From positions 115,436-179,435 of the forward strand of contig NZ_JAFHKT010000134.1 in the NCBI RefSeq assembly GCF_017052465.1: 64,000 bases of DNA. The letters run 5' to 3'. A program made the translations under genes and the position numbers. This document shows positions 62,990 through 64,000 of the stretch, piece by piece. Position 1 is the stretch's first letter; every line of letters begins with the position of its first letter. The DNA comes from Arthrobacter pascens. GTDB lineage: Bacteria > Actinomycetota > Actinomycetes > Actinomycetales > Micrococcaceae. Under the pieces are notes generated by a model. The model saw nothing but the letters and a program-made list of their open reading frames with translations. It was not told where the DNA came from and searched no databases.

Positions 62990-64000
62990 ATGGCAACAAA
63001 TAGTGACGTCAAACCAACACCTGAACAGTTGCCCGCCGGCGACAAGCCGGAAGAGGTAGCCCTCCAGCCGGAAACAGCAGCAACGAGCCTGCCCGACTCC
63101 GAAGAGTACGAACAGATTCTCCAGGAGCTGCGACAGACCGAAGCTGAACAGGCGGCCGGTCTGGGCAGGCGCCGCTCCCTCCCCCTTGATAAGACAACGT
63201 TCGGCATCACGGGCGTGCTGGCTCTCGCCTTCGTCATCTGGGGCTTTTCCGGGAGGGAGAGCCTGGCAACAACATCCCAGAACGCCCTCAATTGGGTGAT
63301 GCAGTACACCGGCTGGCTGTTTATGGGCCTGGCCTCCCTCTTTGTCGTTTTCGTGCTGTGGCTTGCCCTTGGCAAGTTCGGCAACATCCCACTGGGCAAG
63401 GACGGCGAGAAACCCGAATTCCGCACCGTGTCCTGGGTCGCCATGATGTTTGCCGCCGGCATGGGCATCGGGCTCATGTTCTATGGCGTGGCCGAGCCGC
63501 TGTACCACTATGTTTCGCCCCCGCCCGGAACAGTGGACGGCCGCACGCCCGATGCCATCCAGACCGCCATGGCTACGTCCATCTTCCACTGGACCCTGCA
63601 CCCCTGGGCGATGTACGCCGTGGTGGGCATCGCCATGGCCTACGGCACCTACCGCCTCGGCCGCAGGCAGCTGATCTCAGCCGCCTTCACCTCGCTCTTC
63701 GGCGTCCGGACGGTCGAAGGTCCGGTCGGGAAATTCATCAACATCCTGGCCATCTTCGCCACGCTCTTCGGCACCGCCGCATCCCTGGGCCTGGGCGCGC
63801 TGCAGATCGGCAGCGGCATGACCTCCAACGGCTGGGTAGGAGAGGCCGGCACGCCGTTCCTCGTGGGGATCGTCGCCATCCTGACAACCTGCTTCGTCGC
63901 CTCCGCCGTTTCCGGCATCAGCCGCGGCATCCAGTGGCTCTCCAACATCAACATGGTGCTGGCCGTCATCCTGGCCCTCACCGTCTTCGTCGCAGGACCC
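62990..64000 (+). CDS. BCCT family betaine/choline/carnitine transporter (C-terminus outside window)
   Basis: An open frame from ATG 62990 (AAAGGACC upstream) to the window end, 337 residues. After a 60-residue cytoplasmic tail rich in acidic residues come helices beginning DKTTFGITGVLALAFVIWGF. The family motif GMGIGLMFYGVAEPLYHY is clear, with HWTLHPWAMYAVVGIAMAYG after it. BCCT proteins import glycine betaine, choline or carnitine, often with Na+. With ferredoxin, reductase and the sarcosine operon it suggests uptake of a quaternary amine as a carbon source. Confidence 0.94.
   Translation, partial: MATNSDVKPTPEQLPAGDKPEEVALQPETAATSLPDSEEYEQILQELRQTEAEQAAGLGRRRSLPLDKTTFGITGVLALAFVIWGFSGRESLATTSQNALNWVMQYTGWLFMGLASLFVVFVLWLALGKFGNIPLGKDGEKPEFRTVSWVAMMFAAGMGIGLMFYGVAEPLYHYVSPPPGTVDGRTPDAIQTAMATSIFHWTLHPWAMYAVVGIAMAYGTYRLGRRQLISAAFTSLFGVRTVEGPVGKFINILAIFATLFGTAASLGLGALQIGSGMTSNGWVGEAGTPFLVGIVAILTTCFVASAVSGISRGIQWLSNINMVLAVILALTVFVAGP

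Overview
The window reads as chromosomal DNA of a high-GC soil actinobacterium, most likely Arthrobacter or a close relative (Pseudarthrobacter, Paenarthrobacter). This rests on the high GC, GTG starts with 4-bp GTGA/ATGA overlaps between operon genes, probable leaderless promoters, and the mix of plant-polysaccharide, purine-ring, C1 and betaine/sarcosine catabolism. I could run no database search, so every assignment rests on motifs and family knowledge.

Layout. 1-2741 (minus): the start of a MarC-type membrane protein, an SDR oxidoreductase and a translationally coupled protein of unknown function. 3069-3710: a scar made of two broken gene fragments. 3711-12434 (minus): a galactan operon reading malF-type permease, malG-type permease, binding protein, GH42 beta-galactosidase, secreted modular GH30 enzyme, terminator. 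It diverges from a LacI regulator at 12554 across two matching operators. 13670-17415: a heterodimeric ABC exporter. 17628-25268: single genes (small membrane protein, YbaK-type deacylase, 2-hydroxyacid dehydrogenase, frameshifted dicarboxylate transporter, small repeat protein, dTMP-kinase-like protein, SRPBCC protein, phosphotransferase-fold protein).

26171-33133 (plus) is an allantoin/glyoxylate operon: hydroxypyruvate isomerase, tartronate semialdehyde reductase, glyoxylate carboligase, glycerate kinase, allantoinase and a receiver-less winged-helix regulator, behind a tandem IclR-type operator. A Bcp peroxiredoxin follows. 33903-38106 holds a PgdA/PuuE-fold hydrolase with an NCS1 permease, divergent from a PucR regulator. 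38290-47170 (minus) is a full sarcosine operon glyA-soxB-soxD-soxA-soxG-sdaA-purU: sarcosine to glycine, serine and pyruvate, with folate one-carbon units released as formate. A divergent GntR regulator starts at 47313 beside an ACTGATATATCAGT palindrome.

49231-55235 (minus) is a second plant-sugar locus: LacI, ABC binding protein and permeases, GH51 arabinofuranosidase. The galactan and arabinan loci together fit use of plant arabinogalactan. An alditol oxidase follows, then hxlAB (ribulose monophosphate fixation of formaldehyde) divergent from an unusual kinase-like/LuxR fusion. The right end carries an IclR regulator, a ferredoxin reductase, a Rieske ferredoxin and the start of a BCCT transporter. 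Together with the sarcosine operon and hxlAB this suggests a betaine-to-C1 theme.

The strongest unexplained signal is a family of arrays with an exact 32-bp period built on an ACGCTCCCTCAC core. They occur three times (33731-33903, 38122-38288, 47992-48115), each time exactly between two convergent genes and each with a perfect hairpin at the point where the units flip orientation.
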